From NCBI GenBank assembly GCA_001632435.1, contig KV423955.1:143948-207947 (forward strand): 64,000 nucleotides of DNA, read 5' to 3'. The position numbers and the translations under genes are program-made. Within the stretch, counting starts at the first letter, position 1. Each line of letters starts with the position of its first letter. This document shows, in pieces, positions 24,764 to 36,041 of this stretch. Under the pieces are notes generated by a model. It was not told the DNA's origin. It made no database searches and saw nothing but the letters and a program-made list of their open reading frames with translations. Origin of the DNA: Calocera cornea HHB12733. Taxonomy: Eukaryota > Basidiomycota > Dacrymycetes > Dacrymycetales > Dacrymycetaceae.

Positions 24764-25225
24764 TCAACAGCAGAAACAAGACAGTACTCCGGCACGCCTG
24801 GCCGACATGACGCCTTCTTCCTGCCGTTTCGCGGGCAAGGCATCGGGGAGGGGCCGGTGCTGGCTCAGCTCTCCGAACAGATGAGCGGAGGGAGGCGGCG
24901 GGAGCGACTGGGGGGGAGGACGGGGCGGTGCACGGGGCGGGCTGATATAACCATGCCCTGCAGTGCTCATGCAGTGCTGTATAATCGGTCGGCGAGCCGG
25001 GGACGGGTCTCCACCAAGGGAAAGCTGGCATCGGCGTGAGATCTGACGCAAGAGACCTTTGAAAGAAGAGGATGGCTTACATCTTCTGATTTAGTTGGGG
25101 TGACAGGAGGAGGAGGAGGAGGAGGCGTGGGGATCGTTCTACGGCTCAGGTTAGTTTTTGGGTACGGCACAGTATGAGGGAAGTGAGAGCATCACGTACG
25201 GTGGCTTGGAGAAGTACTGTCCCAT
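24764..25225 (-). CDS. Small Pro-rich protein with myristoylation-type start and C-terminal CFCC, family member 2
   Basis: Three exons (25200–25225, 25081–25138, 24764–25024) with introns of 61 and 56 nt give 114 aa. The start MGQYFSKPP fits the N-myristoylation consensus, with Ser at position 6. The centre is strongly Pro-rich (PTPPPPPPVTPTKSED; PPRAPPRPPPQSLPPPP). The C-terminus is basic and then hydrophobic, with cysteines at the very end (SARRAGVLSCFCC-stop). The Cys-Cys end is compatible with palmitoylation or dual prenylation. This suggests a small membrane-anchored adaptor whose proline runs could bind SH3/WW domains. That is an inference. Members 1 and 3 lie at 20.5–20.9 and 36.0–36.7 kb. 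I know no named family. Confidence 0.55.
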
Positions 25226-25968
25226 CTCTTCAAGAGCTGCTCAAAAGGAAGGAGAGGCCGCTCGATAACACTAGCTGCTACCCACCACCTGGTTTATGTC
25301 AAATAAATGTATATCCAGGTTAGGAGGCCGGGATCGTTCACCCTTCGCGACGCGCTGTTCGGGAAATAGAACAATAGTCGCAACAGAAGACTTGTGAAGC
25401 GGGTAACAGACCAGTCCGACAAACACGCTGGGTTCTGTCTGATACTGGTCTTCGGAAGCACCCTCGTCTTCTGCTGATACACATGCCTCGGGGCTCGCCA
25501 GGATAAATACCACGACAGCTCTCCTAAGCACCTCCCGCGTACATACAGAAGCGAATTGAAGACCTGGTCGTCGATCAAGGACGGTCGGCACAAGTTACAA
25601 ACACAGGGACGCATATGGAGACGTCTACTACACGGCACCCACTGTGATGCCTGCATGCAGCCATATTCTTGTAAGACGGTGACCCGTGCAAGGATATAAT
25701 TCTGACATTTGGTCGCAATCATCGTTGCTGTCAACGTGAGGGAATGCCGACTCATGCTGTGATGGCAGATCGGCGTTGCACGTGCCGCATGAAGGGAGTC
25801 AAGGGACGCGTACCCCACTGTCCCTGGGGACGCGTACGACGTCCACCATCCCTCCATGTCACCATATCGCCATATTGTTGTAAGAAGCTGACGCGTCCCC
25901 GACTGTAATTCTCTATATATGCGCCTGATCTCCTGAGAAGCCATGTGCGGCACTGCAGGACAATTACG
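25226..25968. promoter_or_regulatory. Repeat-bearing promoter region of carboxypeptidase gene 1
   Basis: Two related units (about 25600–25705 and 25800–25912) share GGGACGC(G/A)TA, GACGTC and CCATATT(C/G)TTGTAAGA…TAATTCT. The second unit carries two exact copies of GGGACGCGTA, at 25803–25812 and 25827–25836. A TATA box (CTCTATATATGCG, about 25910) precedes the ATG at 25969. The repeated unit is a candidate upstream control element. Confidence 0.45.
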
Positions 25969-27785
25969 ATGCGTACCCTCGCGCTCCTCTTGCCCATCGC
26001 ACTCGTGCGCGCAGCGCTGACGCCGCTCCCCTCGCGTGCGCCCGCTGCGGGAGGGCCGTCCTCCTGCCCGGCGCCAGGGGATCCGCTCTGCCCGCTGTCG
26101 ACCCAGGAGTACATAACAGTCGCTCACGATGGTTTCCGCGAGCACGCGTTGCGCATCCGTGAGACGACGGGCTGGTGCGACCCGGACGTGCGGAGCTGGA
26201 CGGGATACCTGGACATCAACGGAGGGTCGAAGCACCTCTTCTTCTACGTGCGTCCCGCTCCTCCCATCCGGCCATGGTCATACGATGCTGACATCTATTC
26301 ACGCTGCAGTTCTTCGAGTCCCGCTGCGCACCTTCCACCGATCCGCTGCTGATGTATGTCGACGGCGGCCCGGGGTGCAGCGGTGCGCTGGGGCTGTTCA
26401 TGGAGCTCGGCCCATGCAGCGTGAACGTACAGGGGACCGACACCGTCCCGCGCTCTGCGGCATGGAACGAGCGCGTGAATGTGATCTTCCTCGACCAGCC
26501 GGTCGGAGCGGGTTGGTCGCACGCGGACTACGAGCAGGTGGTGGACACGACAGAGGCGGCCGCGGTAGATGTGGTCGCGTTCGTGCGCTTGTTTCTTGAG
26601 AGATTCCAGCAGTACAAAGGGAGGGAGTTCCACATGACTGGGAAGTCATACGCCGTGCGTCTCCTCTCCGTCCATGCTGTTCACTACTGACGACAGCATA
26701 CAGGGCCGCTATCTCCCCGTTTTTGCTGGCGAGATCCTGGATCAGAACAAGCGCGCGGCTGCTCAGGGCATGCAGGAGATCAACCTCAAGAGCATCATGA
26801 TCGGCAACGGGCACACCGACTACTTTACGATGCTGCCCAGCAGGTTTGAGCTCGTGTGCACGGGGGCGAGCGTACCACCTATTCTGGTATGTTTGCCGTC
26901 CTCAGCGGGGGACAGTGCTTAAATCGCGTTTGGAACAGGATGTCAGCCAGTGTGTCCGAATGAAGCGAGCTGTATGTACATCTACTTCAGCTCGCTTTCG
27001 CTCGCTGAACCGATATAGCTCCCCCGCTGCTTGCAAATGACGAGAGCTTCCTGCGTCGACAGGTTCGACGAGCTCGGGTGCAAGGCTGCAAAGGGCTTCT
27101 GCAGCGAGCAGCTTGAAGACCCGTTCGTGGCCTCGGGGCGGAATATCTACGACATCTCGAAGGAATGCGAGGGTTCGATTGGCGAGACGCTCTGCTACCC
27201 GATCACTACGAAGATTACAGACTATCTCAACCTCCCCAGCACGCGGAATCTGCTCGGTGTTGATGATGGGGTGAGCAGCTTTGAGCTTTGCGCCAACAAG
27301 GTGTGGAAAGCCTGTGCGTTTCTTGTTTCGCACCACTCGCACGTCGCCTAACGTGTGTCAGTCAATGGTCGAATGGATATACACGCACCGAATACGTATT
27401 ATGTCGCCAACTTACTAGAGCGTGGCATCTCGATTTTAAACTTCGCAGGGACGTACGACTGGGCTTGCAACTGGATCGGCAACATGCGCTGGGTTGAGGA
27501 GATGGAATGGAGCGGCCGCGAGGCCTACAATGCGCAACCTGCCCGGCAGTGGTTTGTTGATGGCCAGCCTGCTGGGATCACGAAGAGCTGGAAGGGCATG
27601 ACGTTCGCGACGATCGACGGCGCCGGTCATCTGGTCAGTCATTACCCACTAAGCTTCCTCCGAGGACCGCGGTGGCATATATCGGAAATGAAGCTAACAT
27701 CAGATGATGTTTGTAGGCGCCTCACGACAAGCCAGTGCAAGCGCTTGCCCTGGCGAATCGCTGGCTGGCGAAACGTGCGCTGTGA
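25969..27785 (+). CDS. Serine carboxypeptidase (peptidase S10), gene 1, with altered GKSYAG site
   Basis: This is a secreted or vacuolar peptidase of the carboxypeptidase Y type. Seven exons (25969–26247, 26310–26654, 26704–26886, 26939–26971, 27019–27313, 27362–27633, 27717–27785) give 491 aa. A signal peptide is present (MRTLALLLPIALVRA). GGPGCSGALG and FMELGP are the substrate-carboxylate segment. The catalytic Ser206 sits in G-K-S-Y-A-G (usual G-E-S-Y-A-G), Asp411 in YDWACNW and His468 in GAGHL. The Glu before the catalytic Ser helps hold the substrate's C-terminal carboxylate in carboxypeptidase Y. Its change to Lys is striking and may alter specificity. VDG replaces the usual WNG/INGG start. 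All introns fall at the same sites as in genes 2 and 3. It is in tandem with gene 2. Confidence 0.92.
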
Positions 27786-28239
27786 GCGTTTATAGGCACC
27801 GCCCAAGCAGCCATATTCTATCCCTCTTTCTGGAATTTTCGCTCCGTACAGTGCTGGGTGAGCATGGTGGCCTGGAATTGGTCAAGAAATTTCTGTGAGG
27901 CCGTATGATGGCTCGCGGCGCTCTCACTGATGGGCATGGCCACGTCTGCAAGACTATTCTTTTCAGACCAGCATGTTCTCATGCCGATTAGAAAGATACC
28001 CTAGTTAAGTTAAGACCATGTCCATATTGTGCCGCATTTCCTCCTTCCATGTTGTCCTCTGTCGTTGACATGCATAATTTGAAACCTTGATATGTACAGT
28101 TGCTGCATAAGAGTCGGTCGCGCGGTGCGAAGTCGCGCCCTATCATAGAGTCAGCATTGCACACGACATGTGGTGCCTGGAATCGTAGATGCGCCCATAT
28201 CTGTATCTCGCTGGACTGGAAAACCACACATAGACAACA
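27786..28239. other. Intergenic between tandem carboxypeptidase genes
   Basis: It holds the 3' flank of gene 1 and the promoter of gene 2. No TATA box or repeats are obvious. Confidence 0.4.
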
Positions 28240-30090
28240 ATGCAAGTCTTTGGCATTGGTATTCTGCTGACGGCGCTGGCCGCCGCGATCCAGCTGCCGC
28301 TGCATTTCGACCCATCCTACGGCTCCAAATCGTCGTCCCCGGGTCAAGCAGCGGCGCCGCTCACTTCATCGACCCCCCAGCTGTCTCTATCGGACGTGTC
28401 AAGCGACCAGTACACGATCTCGACGCACGAGAGGTTCGCCGGGTATGCCCTCCGCATCAAGCGGACGGAATGGTGGTGCGACCCGTCGGTATGGAGCTGG
28501 ACCGGGTATCTGGACGTAGATGGCGGGGCGAAGCACATGTTCTTCTATGTGCGCCGATCTCTCTCTCTCCTGCCTTGTCTATCATCGGCTGATGTGCTCT
28601 ACTCTAGTTCTTTGAGAGCCGCCGCGCGCCTGCTGAAGACCCATTGCTCATGTGGATCAACGGCGGACCGGGCTGCAGTGCCTCGCTCGGGCTGTTCATG
28701 GAGCTCGGCCCGTGCAAGATCAACGACCACGGGAATGACACCATTCCGCGCATCGAATCATGGAACGAACGTGCCAACGTCTTCTTCCTCGATCAGCCTG
28801 TCGGTGTCGGCTTCTCATACGCGGAGTATGGGGAGACAGTGGAGACTACCGAGGATGCAGCGCGAAATGTCGCGGCGTTCGTCTGGCTCTTCATGGAGAC
28901 GTTCACGGAGTACAAGGGAAGGGAGTTCCACATGGCGGGCGAGTCGTATGGTGTATGTAATATCACCTAATATGAAGCTGAGCGCTAACGTGTATGCGCA
29001 GGGCCGTTATCTCCCCGTGTTCGCATCCGAGATCGTGGATCGAAACAAACGCGCTACCTCTAACGGCTTGCAGGAGATCAACTTGAAGAGCGTCATGATT
29101 GGCAATGGCGACACGGACCATATCAACATGTACCCGTCTATCTATAAGATGCTCTGCACCAATGCGAGTTTGCCACCGGTTCTGGTATGCCCTCTCTTGA
29201 CTTGAGACGAGGATTTCATCTGATTCACCATGCAGAGCATTGGCGAGTGCGTTCGAATGAAACGAGCGGTATGCCAAGCCCCCTCACTTTGCGCCCTATC
29301 TGATGCTCTCTTAGCTGCCTCGCTGCATGCAGATGGCAACAGCGTCCTGCGTGGACATCTTGGACGAGCTAGCCTGCCAAGCTGCGCAGCGCGTCTGTAG
29401 TGCAGAGCTTGAGCAGCCGTTCTTCACGTCAAAAATCAATTCCTACGACATGAGCAAACCGTGCGAGGGCTACGGCTCGGCGCCTGAAATGCTCTGCTAT
29501 TCCTACACTGCACGAATTGGGAAATACCTGAACATGAATAGCACCCGAAAGCTGCTTGGCGTGGACGACGAGGTCACACACTTTTCGGCTTGCTCGTTTG
29601 AAGTAGGGGCCCTATGTATGCATCTTCATTCGTCGGCTCTACTGTGAGCTCATCTTCCACAGTCGAGCGTCGCATGGACAGATACGCCCCCGGATCATAC
29701 TTCATCGCAGGCCTGCTTGAACGCGGCGTCTCGGTCCTTATATATGTTGGAGTTTACGATGCAATTTGCAATTTCATCGCGAACAGGGAGTTGACGGAGA
29801 GACTAGAGTGGCACGGTAAGGAGGCATACAACGCGGAGCCAACCCGGCCATGGTTTGTGGATGGCGAGCCAGCTGGGATCACGAAGGGATGGAAGGGCCT
29901 GACATACGCCAACGTTGCGGGCGCAGGGCATATGGTAAGTCTCATCGTCTTATCGAGAGCCGCCCTCTTGTGGAGTTGATGGCATGATGTCGGAAAAGAA
30001 GCTGACATCGGATAATTGTAGGTGCCCTACGACAAACCTGTCCAGGCGCTTGCCATGCTGAATCGCTGGCTGGAGAACCGCACGCTCTGA
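28240..30090 (+). CDS. Serine carboxypeptidase (peptidase S10), gene 2
   Basis: It is a paralog of gene 1 with the same seven-exon plan (28240–28548, 28608–28952, 29002–29184, 29236–29268, 29315–29615, 29663–29934, 30022–30090), 503 aa. It has a signal peptide (MQVFGIGILLTALAAA) and a Ser/Pro-rich propeptide-like stretch. GGPGCSASLG and FMELGP are conserved. The catalytic Ser216 lies in canonical G-E-S-Y-G-G (Ala replaced by Gly), Asp423 in VYDAICNF and His480 in GAGHMVPYDKP. Paired cysteines match those of genes 1 and 3. It is predicted to remove C-terminal residues from peptides outside the cell or in the vacuole. The second exon of only 33 nt before the Cys-rich insertion (29236–29268) is a shared hallmark of the trio. 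Confidence 0.94.
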
Positions 30091-31685
30091 CGGCATTTAC
30101 GTTACCGCCCAACCATTTCAAGTATCAACCTCCCTGGCTGGTGCACATCGCCCTCGTCCGTGCTCGGCGGCATCCAACTTCGCCATATGATTGCCGGATG
30201 GCATGGTGGAATGTCAATGTTCTGTGACAATGCCATTCATCGCCTTGGCCCTTAGGCTTGACCTTTTCAGTGTTGCGCGTTTGGTGACATGTGCTCACGC
30301 AGACCACGCTTTGGAGAGAATTCAGCATCCTTGTCGCCGCAGAGGATAGTCTCCTTAATTCTGATATTTCTGCTGCGAGATAAGGCCCGTCTCATTCATA
30401 CTGTCATGTCTGAAGGTCACGTTGGCGTGATGGCACCCGCAGACACCCTCACGCACGGCATGTTGAGCTGTCGTCATCCGCGCGTCCCGTCCTCCCTGTC
30501 TCCTGTGCCGAACATCCTCCTCATGGGAAAAGCATCAGGAAGCGTGGCTCAACTGCTTCTCGTCTTCTAGCGTCCGCCATCAGTTGCCTGAGCCAGATAT
30601 AGATCCGCTGGCCGCAGCGGGCCGGATGTGCCTCGCACGTGTCCTGTTAGGCCGCGCTTGGATCATCAGCCCCTGTCTGCTTATACGAGAGAAGGACACG
30701 GCCTGTTAAGGTCGCACGACCACACGTAGGAGGGCTGTTACTGCCCACCGATGAATTCATGTTCCAGGCGCTGGCTGAGCGGCTACAGCAGATTCACAGC
30801 GCTCGCCTAAGTGCACCGTGGTTTGCTGGCTTTGCGCCTATTCAAGCGAGCTGCAAGCACGAGCAGACGGTGGTTGCCGATTACGACACCGCCGCTGATT
30901 GAGTGCTGTCCGCGAAGCGCTGGCGGGCCCGTGCGCGGTGCGCCCTGGGCCGCATGCTGCGAGCCCTGTCTGCGTCACTTCCCCCTGACTGTGGGGTCGG
31001 ACACGCGGGACGGACTTCGGGGCAGGATGGACACAGATAGATAGCGTAAACCTGTTTTCGGGATGTGCGAGGAAACGTCCGCCGGAATGCCGATGATCGG
31101 GCGCCGGATACCGCCGAGATCTGCTGGGCGGCTCATGCTGGAGGATAATGCGGTTTGATGGCCAGGCATGCCATGGCTGCGACGCGTGGAAACAGATGAA
31201 ACGAGTCATTGTGAAAGGTCGGAAGTAAGTTGATCGAGGGGTGTGATGAGGGGAGTGTCATCGGTGGTATTGAGTTACGGTCCGGCGAGATCGGCCCGAG
31301 GTGTCAATCAGCCGAACGTTGCGATCAGAGTGGTGGACTGCGCAACTGCCGGTGATGGAGGAGGAGTTTATTGTAGTGTGAGTGGGCGTCAAGCGGGAAA
31401 GGGCGCAGTGAGAATAGAAGATGGGAAGTGGGAAGAGTGGGTCGGAAGTCGGCGGATAAAGTGAGGCAAGAGTAAAGCGGAAGCCCGCGGAGCCAGAAGG
31501 GGAAGGGCGCCGACCGGGCCATGAGGGTTTGTTCCTGTCCCGGACCTTCTCGTAAGATGGCGAATCGCCCTTGTCAACGCGCTATATAGGGTCTCCCGCT
31601 GTTCTCGACAATCCCCCTCGGCGTCCCCCTCTTCAGCCTCGCTGCCTTGCTCCAGTCTTCCACCCGCTTCGTGATAACAGCGACA
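30091..31685. other. Intergenic, 1.6 kb, nothing recognised
   Basis: There is no open frame with splice support and no repeats on the scale of the neighbours. The last 120 bp hold the promoter of the Ras-like gene, with GCTATATAGGG at about 31582. Confidence 0.4.
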
Positions 31686-32620
31686 ATGGCGAGCTCGTCA
31701 CGTAGGCGCATTCCAGAGTTCGAGCTGGTCATGCTCGGAGGCGGAGGTGACGTCACCGCATTGGCGCCGAATTACAACTTTCATTAATGAACTCATCACA
31801 ATGCAGGTGTTGGAAAGTCAGCCATCACGATCCAGTTCATGCAGAGCAGATTCGAGGTCAACTGGGATCCCACAATCGAAGGTGGGGAGCGTCTTTGTAA
31901 GTATCAGATAAGAAACGCTGACGCGCGAATGGCAGACACGTACCGCAAGACGGCGGTGGTTGACCGAGTAGAAGCCATGCTCGCAATAACAGACACGGCC
32001 GGCCAGGAAGAGTATCGGTAGCGCACATTCTTCGTGCCAGGTCACCGGGCGCTGCTTATCTGCCGAATTTTCTAGCTTGATGCGGCCGGGCTACCTTCGG
32101 TCCGCGCAGGGTTTCCTGCTTGTCTACGACATAACTTCGCGGCAGTCGTTCAACGAGGTGAACAAGTTCCATGAAGAGATCCTGCAGACAAAGGACCTGG
32201 CAACATACCCAGCCGTGGTGCTTCTTGGTAACAAGGTCGACCTCGCAGACCGACGAGCCGTCCGGACATCAGGTCAGCAGCGTCTCTTTCCGCGTTGCCC
32301 CGGCTGATCTCACGGGGGTGTGCATTACGCAGAGGGCGAGGAGCTCGCGCGCAGGTTCAAATGCCAGTTCATGGAGTGCTCTGCCAAGTTCCGGGAAAAT
32401 ATCGACGAGGCGTTCCACTCTGTAGTGCGCGCAGTGCGGAAGTACAATCACGTAGGCAATTCCGCCTGTCGTATTGCTGGATGCGCTGACAATCCCTGTC
32501 CTTTGCGCACAGAAAAGCATCCTGGACCGGACGGCCGACCTGCTGGCGGGCGAGGACGGGCCCGAGCGGCCGCACTACGGCGAGGAGGAGCACAAGGGCG
32601 GGTGCTGCCTCATTTCCTGA
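31686..32620 (+). CDS. Divergent Ras-like small GTPase
   Basis: Six exons (31686–31746, 31807–31881, 31936–32017, 32076–32272, 32333–32451, 32513–32620) give 213 aa. The P-loop is GGGGVGKSA, switch I NWDPTIEDTYRK, switch [11 protein letters not shown], base recognition GNKVDL and ECSAK, and the end is CCLIS, a CaaX box (CLIS) with an upstream palmitoylation-type Cys. Against canonical Ras, Tyr32 is Trp, the preceding residues are VN rather than DE, and switch II continues [12 protein letters not shown] instead of [12 protein letters not shown]. It should bind and hydrolyse GTP (Gln61 is present), but effector choice probably differs. Intron sites match those of the Ras gene at 54.5 kb. Confidence 0.92.
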
Positions 32621-33354
32621 CCTGCCGCTCCCGCCCGCCCGCAGCCATCAATCAATCAATGGCCCGTGGACGCCCGCGCCGTGAATCATGTATGTATGGG
32701 CCGCTTGGCACCCGTCGATCTCGCACACGAACTGTTCTTGCCCTATTGCCTATTGCTTCTCGCCGCCTGTATAGCCGCGCCCCACCCGGCCCACTCAATG
32801 CCGCGTACTAGATACCCGCAGTCAGTCGTGGATTAATGGCTAAACGCCTAGTTAATGGTACATATCATTCATGACCTTTTGCGCACTGAGGAGCAAATTT
32901 CCGCCTTCGCCGGGGTGTGTGCGCCCAGCTGCTTTCCGTTCATATTCCCCCTGGCTTCTCAGCTCATGAGCCACTTGCACACATGCATTGCAGTATACAG
33001 CTTTGTCACCGGCGCCGCCGTCCGTTTGCGCCGGGCGGGGAGCGGACTGAATAGCGGGAGAGGAATGTATTGACGTGGCACTGGGCGAACCATGGTCCCT
33101 GGCCGACCGCTGCCGATCATTCCTCTCGGCGCGAGGTCCGTTCCCCATGCCAGCGCCGGAAATAGTTACTGTCGCCACGCACATGTCGCGGGTAGGATTA
33201 AAATCGCATGAAAAGGCGGCGTTGTGGTGACAGAGGGTATCCCACAAGGTGTTATCAACAAAAGCAGGTATGTATGTATCGCAGAAACCACGTCCCCAAA
33301 TGAGAACACCATCACAGCATAGTTGGCAACCCCGTCAGCCATCCCTCGTCAAGC
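32621..33354. other. Intergenic between convergent genes
   Basis: It holds the 3' flanks of the Ras-like gene (+) and the Kelch gene (−). No other feature was seen. Confidence 0.4.
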
Positions 33355-35473
33355 TCAATCCCAGCCCTCCTCATCCGCGCCCACCGCAAACTCCGTCACA
33401 CCCACCAAATAGCTGCTCCCGGCCAGATCAAGGACGTACGGCTCCTCGAAGTAGTTCTTCCCGTCGAACCCGCCAAGAATCCACAGCCGCGCGTCGACGA
33501 GCACGGCTTGGTGCTGCGCGCGCTTGGGCGGGGGGTGACCCCGGATCTTCGGCGCTTCCCATTGCATCGTTACTGTCGGCGGGTGTCAGTGGGTCTTCCA
33601 CGGTAGGAGTGGAAGGACACGAGCGGGAGGAAGGAGTGCAGGAGGAAGGAGGGGCCGAGGAATGGGTGCACGAGAAACACGAGAAAGGGACTGAAAGAGC
33701 ACAAAGATACGCACTGAGGTTAAGCATATGCAGCTCATTGCTGTATCCCCTCCCATCGTTGCCCCCAAACACAAACAGGTACATCCCCACGAGCGTCGCG
33801 GTGTGGCTGGCGATCCCGAGCGGGGGGTTCAAGCGCTTCTCCTCCCAGCGCATGGTCACTATCACGCAGAACAGAACAACGACAGACCCGTGTTAGCACT
33901 TCTGCTTTCTGAGATTGTGGGGAGAGAGAAAGGAGGACGCAACGCACGCAGATCAAGAACCCAACAGTCCCCCCACGGCCCGTCCCGCTCCGCGCCCTTG
34001 CCGTCCCGCCCGCTCTGCCCCCCAAGGACGACCAGGACGTCTCCCACGAGCGTGGCGCTCATGTACCCTCTCGCCGGGGGCCTTCCTCCCGCTCCCACCC
34101 CGTCCTCCTCATCCCCCAGCGCCTCCTCCTCCTCATCCCCATCCCCATCGCCCGCCGGGCCAGATCCGGCCGTGAGCACCTCCTCCCACACCAGAGGCTC
34201 CGCATGCGCCCGCGCCAGGGCGGGAAGGGACACGTCCACCCGCCACAGGTCGGCGAGGGCGTCCACGCCCGAGCCGCCGCCGTAGATGTACAGGTGGTCG
34301 CCGTGCAGGAAGGCGCTGTGCGCGCGGCGCGGTGTGGGCCCGGGCGTGCAGGGCAGGTGGTACCATGTTTGCTCGACTGCGGTAGAACCAGTGATCAGCA
34401 TATAGCATATATGCACGTACGGTAGAGAGAGGCGGGGCCGCACCGGTATCAAGCATCCACAGCTCGGCGGAGAACTCGTCCCCACTCCCTCCGCCAAAGA
34501 CGAACATCGCCCTGTCGCCCATGACCGCCGAGTGCGCCCTCAAGGGCGGGGGCCCTCCCGGGCCCCCTCCGGCGCGCTTGCACTCCAGCTTCGCCCACTC
34601 CCCGGTCTCCGTATCCAGCACCCACACCTCGTCCGACGTCCCTTTGCCGTCGAACCCGCCGAAGAGCCACACCGAGCACCCGTCGAGCGGGGAGAGGAGC
34701 GCGCTGCCCCCGCGCACGCCGCGAGCTGGGCGGACGGTGCTCTGGATGTACGGGCGGGACCAGTACGGGATGGACGGCGCGGCACGGCGCTTGGAGCTCC
34801 AGGAACCTGAGCCTGAGCCAGAGCCGGAGCGGTGCATCGCCCCCGTGCCCGGAGGGGAGGACGCTTGCTCAGGCGAGGAGGAGAGCGAGGAGCTGCTCCC
34901 CGGGCTGCCCGGATGGGCAGCAGTGACGGTGTGCGACCGTCCCCTGGTCTTCTGCGCTGGGGCCGGGATGGCGCGCGCCTCACGTTGGGCGGGGACGATC
35001 CAGCCTACGCCGCCGTTCAGGTAGTCGGCTTGGCTCGGCCCGGCCGGGCTGGAGAGGGAGGACGGATACGGGTCCCATGGTGAGGACGGGGAGGTGGCGA
35101 GGCCGAACGCGCTGGGTGAGACTGGGGAGAGCGGGATGGGCGATTGGAAGTAGCTGCGCGCTGTTGCCGGCCGGCGGGCGGTTTGCTGCTGCTGCGGGAA
35201 CTGGGGTTGCTGCTGGTGCTGCCTGTGCGGGGTCGGGGGCGCAACAGTAGGCCCAGAGGTGGTGCGCGGATGGTGGTGTGGATGTGGATGGCGATGTGCC
35301 CTGGGGTGGTGCTCCCTCGTGCGCACGGTCGGTGTGCGCCCGCCGTCCTCGTCGCCGTGCTCGTCGTTCGGGGGCGGTGCGAGGACCTGGCTGAGCGGGG
35401 ATGGGCGGAGGACGGGCGTGGATGGGGACGCGTGCACCCGCTTGCGCGGTTGGGCACCCGGTGGGGCGGGCAT
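33355..35473 (-). CDS. Kelch-repeat protein with long disordered N-terminus
   Basis: Exons 34444–35473, 33948–34376, 33715–33858 and 33355–33572 give 606 aa. The first 250 residues are Pro/Ser/His/Gln-rich (HPHPHHHP; QQQPQFPQQQQ). Then come Kelch repeats with the typical double Gly and spaced Trp: SVWLFGGFDGKG…VWVLDTETGEW, AMFVFGGGSGDEF…LWMLDT, HLYIYGGGSG, VLVVLGGQSG, LFVFGGNDGRGYSNELHMLNL and LWILGGFDGKNYFEEPYVLDL. Six blades point to one β-propeller for protein binding. In fungi such proteins include cell-end marker Tea1-type and Rim/phosphate-signalling scaffolds. The exact role here is not resolved. An acidic Glu/Asp insert (DGDGDEEEEALGDEEDG) lies between blades. Confidence 0.88.
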
Positions 35474-36041
35474 TGGTGCGGCTTTGGGTGGGAGGGACCG
35501 GTGTGCGGGGAGCAGAGACGGACCGTCGTCGTGCCGTCACGTGCGCGGACGCGGACGAACGGAGCATTTGCCGCCTGCTCTGCTGCTGAGCGGGCTTGCG
35601 CTGATGTACCAGATCTACGTACAGTAATCTGCTACTACTGCATACTGTACATGACGTGTCGGGCTACAGTAGAGATGGACGTCAGTCCCCCCCTAGGATT
35701 TCACATACTGTATGAGGATTTCATCATCAAATTCATGTCGACTGTTTCGCTGCTGCGAGCTCGCCTACTGAGTCGGCCTTGCATCTTGGTCAGAAACGAC
35801 TGAGGAAAGGAACAACGGCGCGTTGCTTGGCCGGACACGACCCCTTCCTTATTTCGTACCTCGTCTGATGTGGCTGTTGTCCGGGTAAAGCATGTTTTGA
35901 CAGCGCACGATCGCGGCTCATCATCTGCCCGCCGAACCTGCTCTCCCTCGCGGCGAGTTGAATATCTGGCTGCGAGCGATATAGTCGCTCATTTAAAGAC
36001 AGTATATAGGCCTACCTACGCAAACAGATACCTTTGGCGGT
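35474..36041. promoter_or_regulatory. Divergent promoter between Kelch gene and the small gene at 36042
   Basis: A TATA-like AGTATATAGG lies at 36001–36010, just before the small gene. The Kelch-side half is GC-rich. Nothing else was seen. Confidence 0.35.

Noticed and set aside
25294..26235. 313-codon minus-strand open frame
   Set aside because: It covers the repeated promoter and the antisense of carboxypeptidase exon 1. Nothing resembles a known protein.
35401..35589. Plus-strand frame ending CRLLCC before stop, similar in look to the small CC-terminal family
   Set aside because: It is antisense to the Kelch gene 5' end and has no matching upstream exon. Only the last few residues resemble the family.
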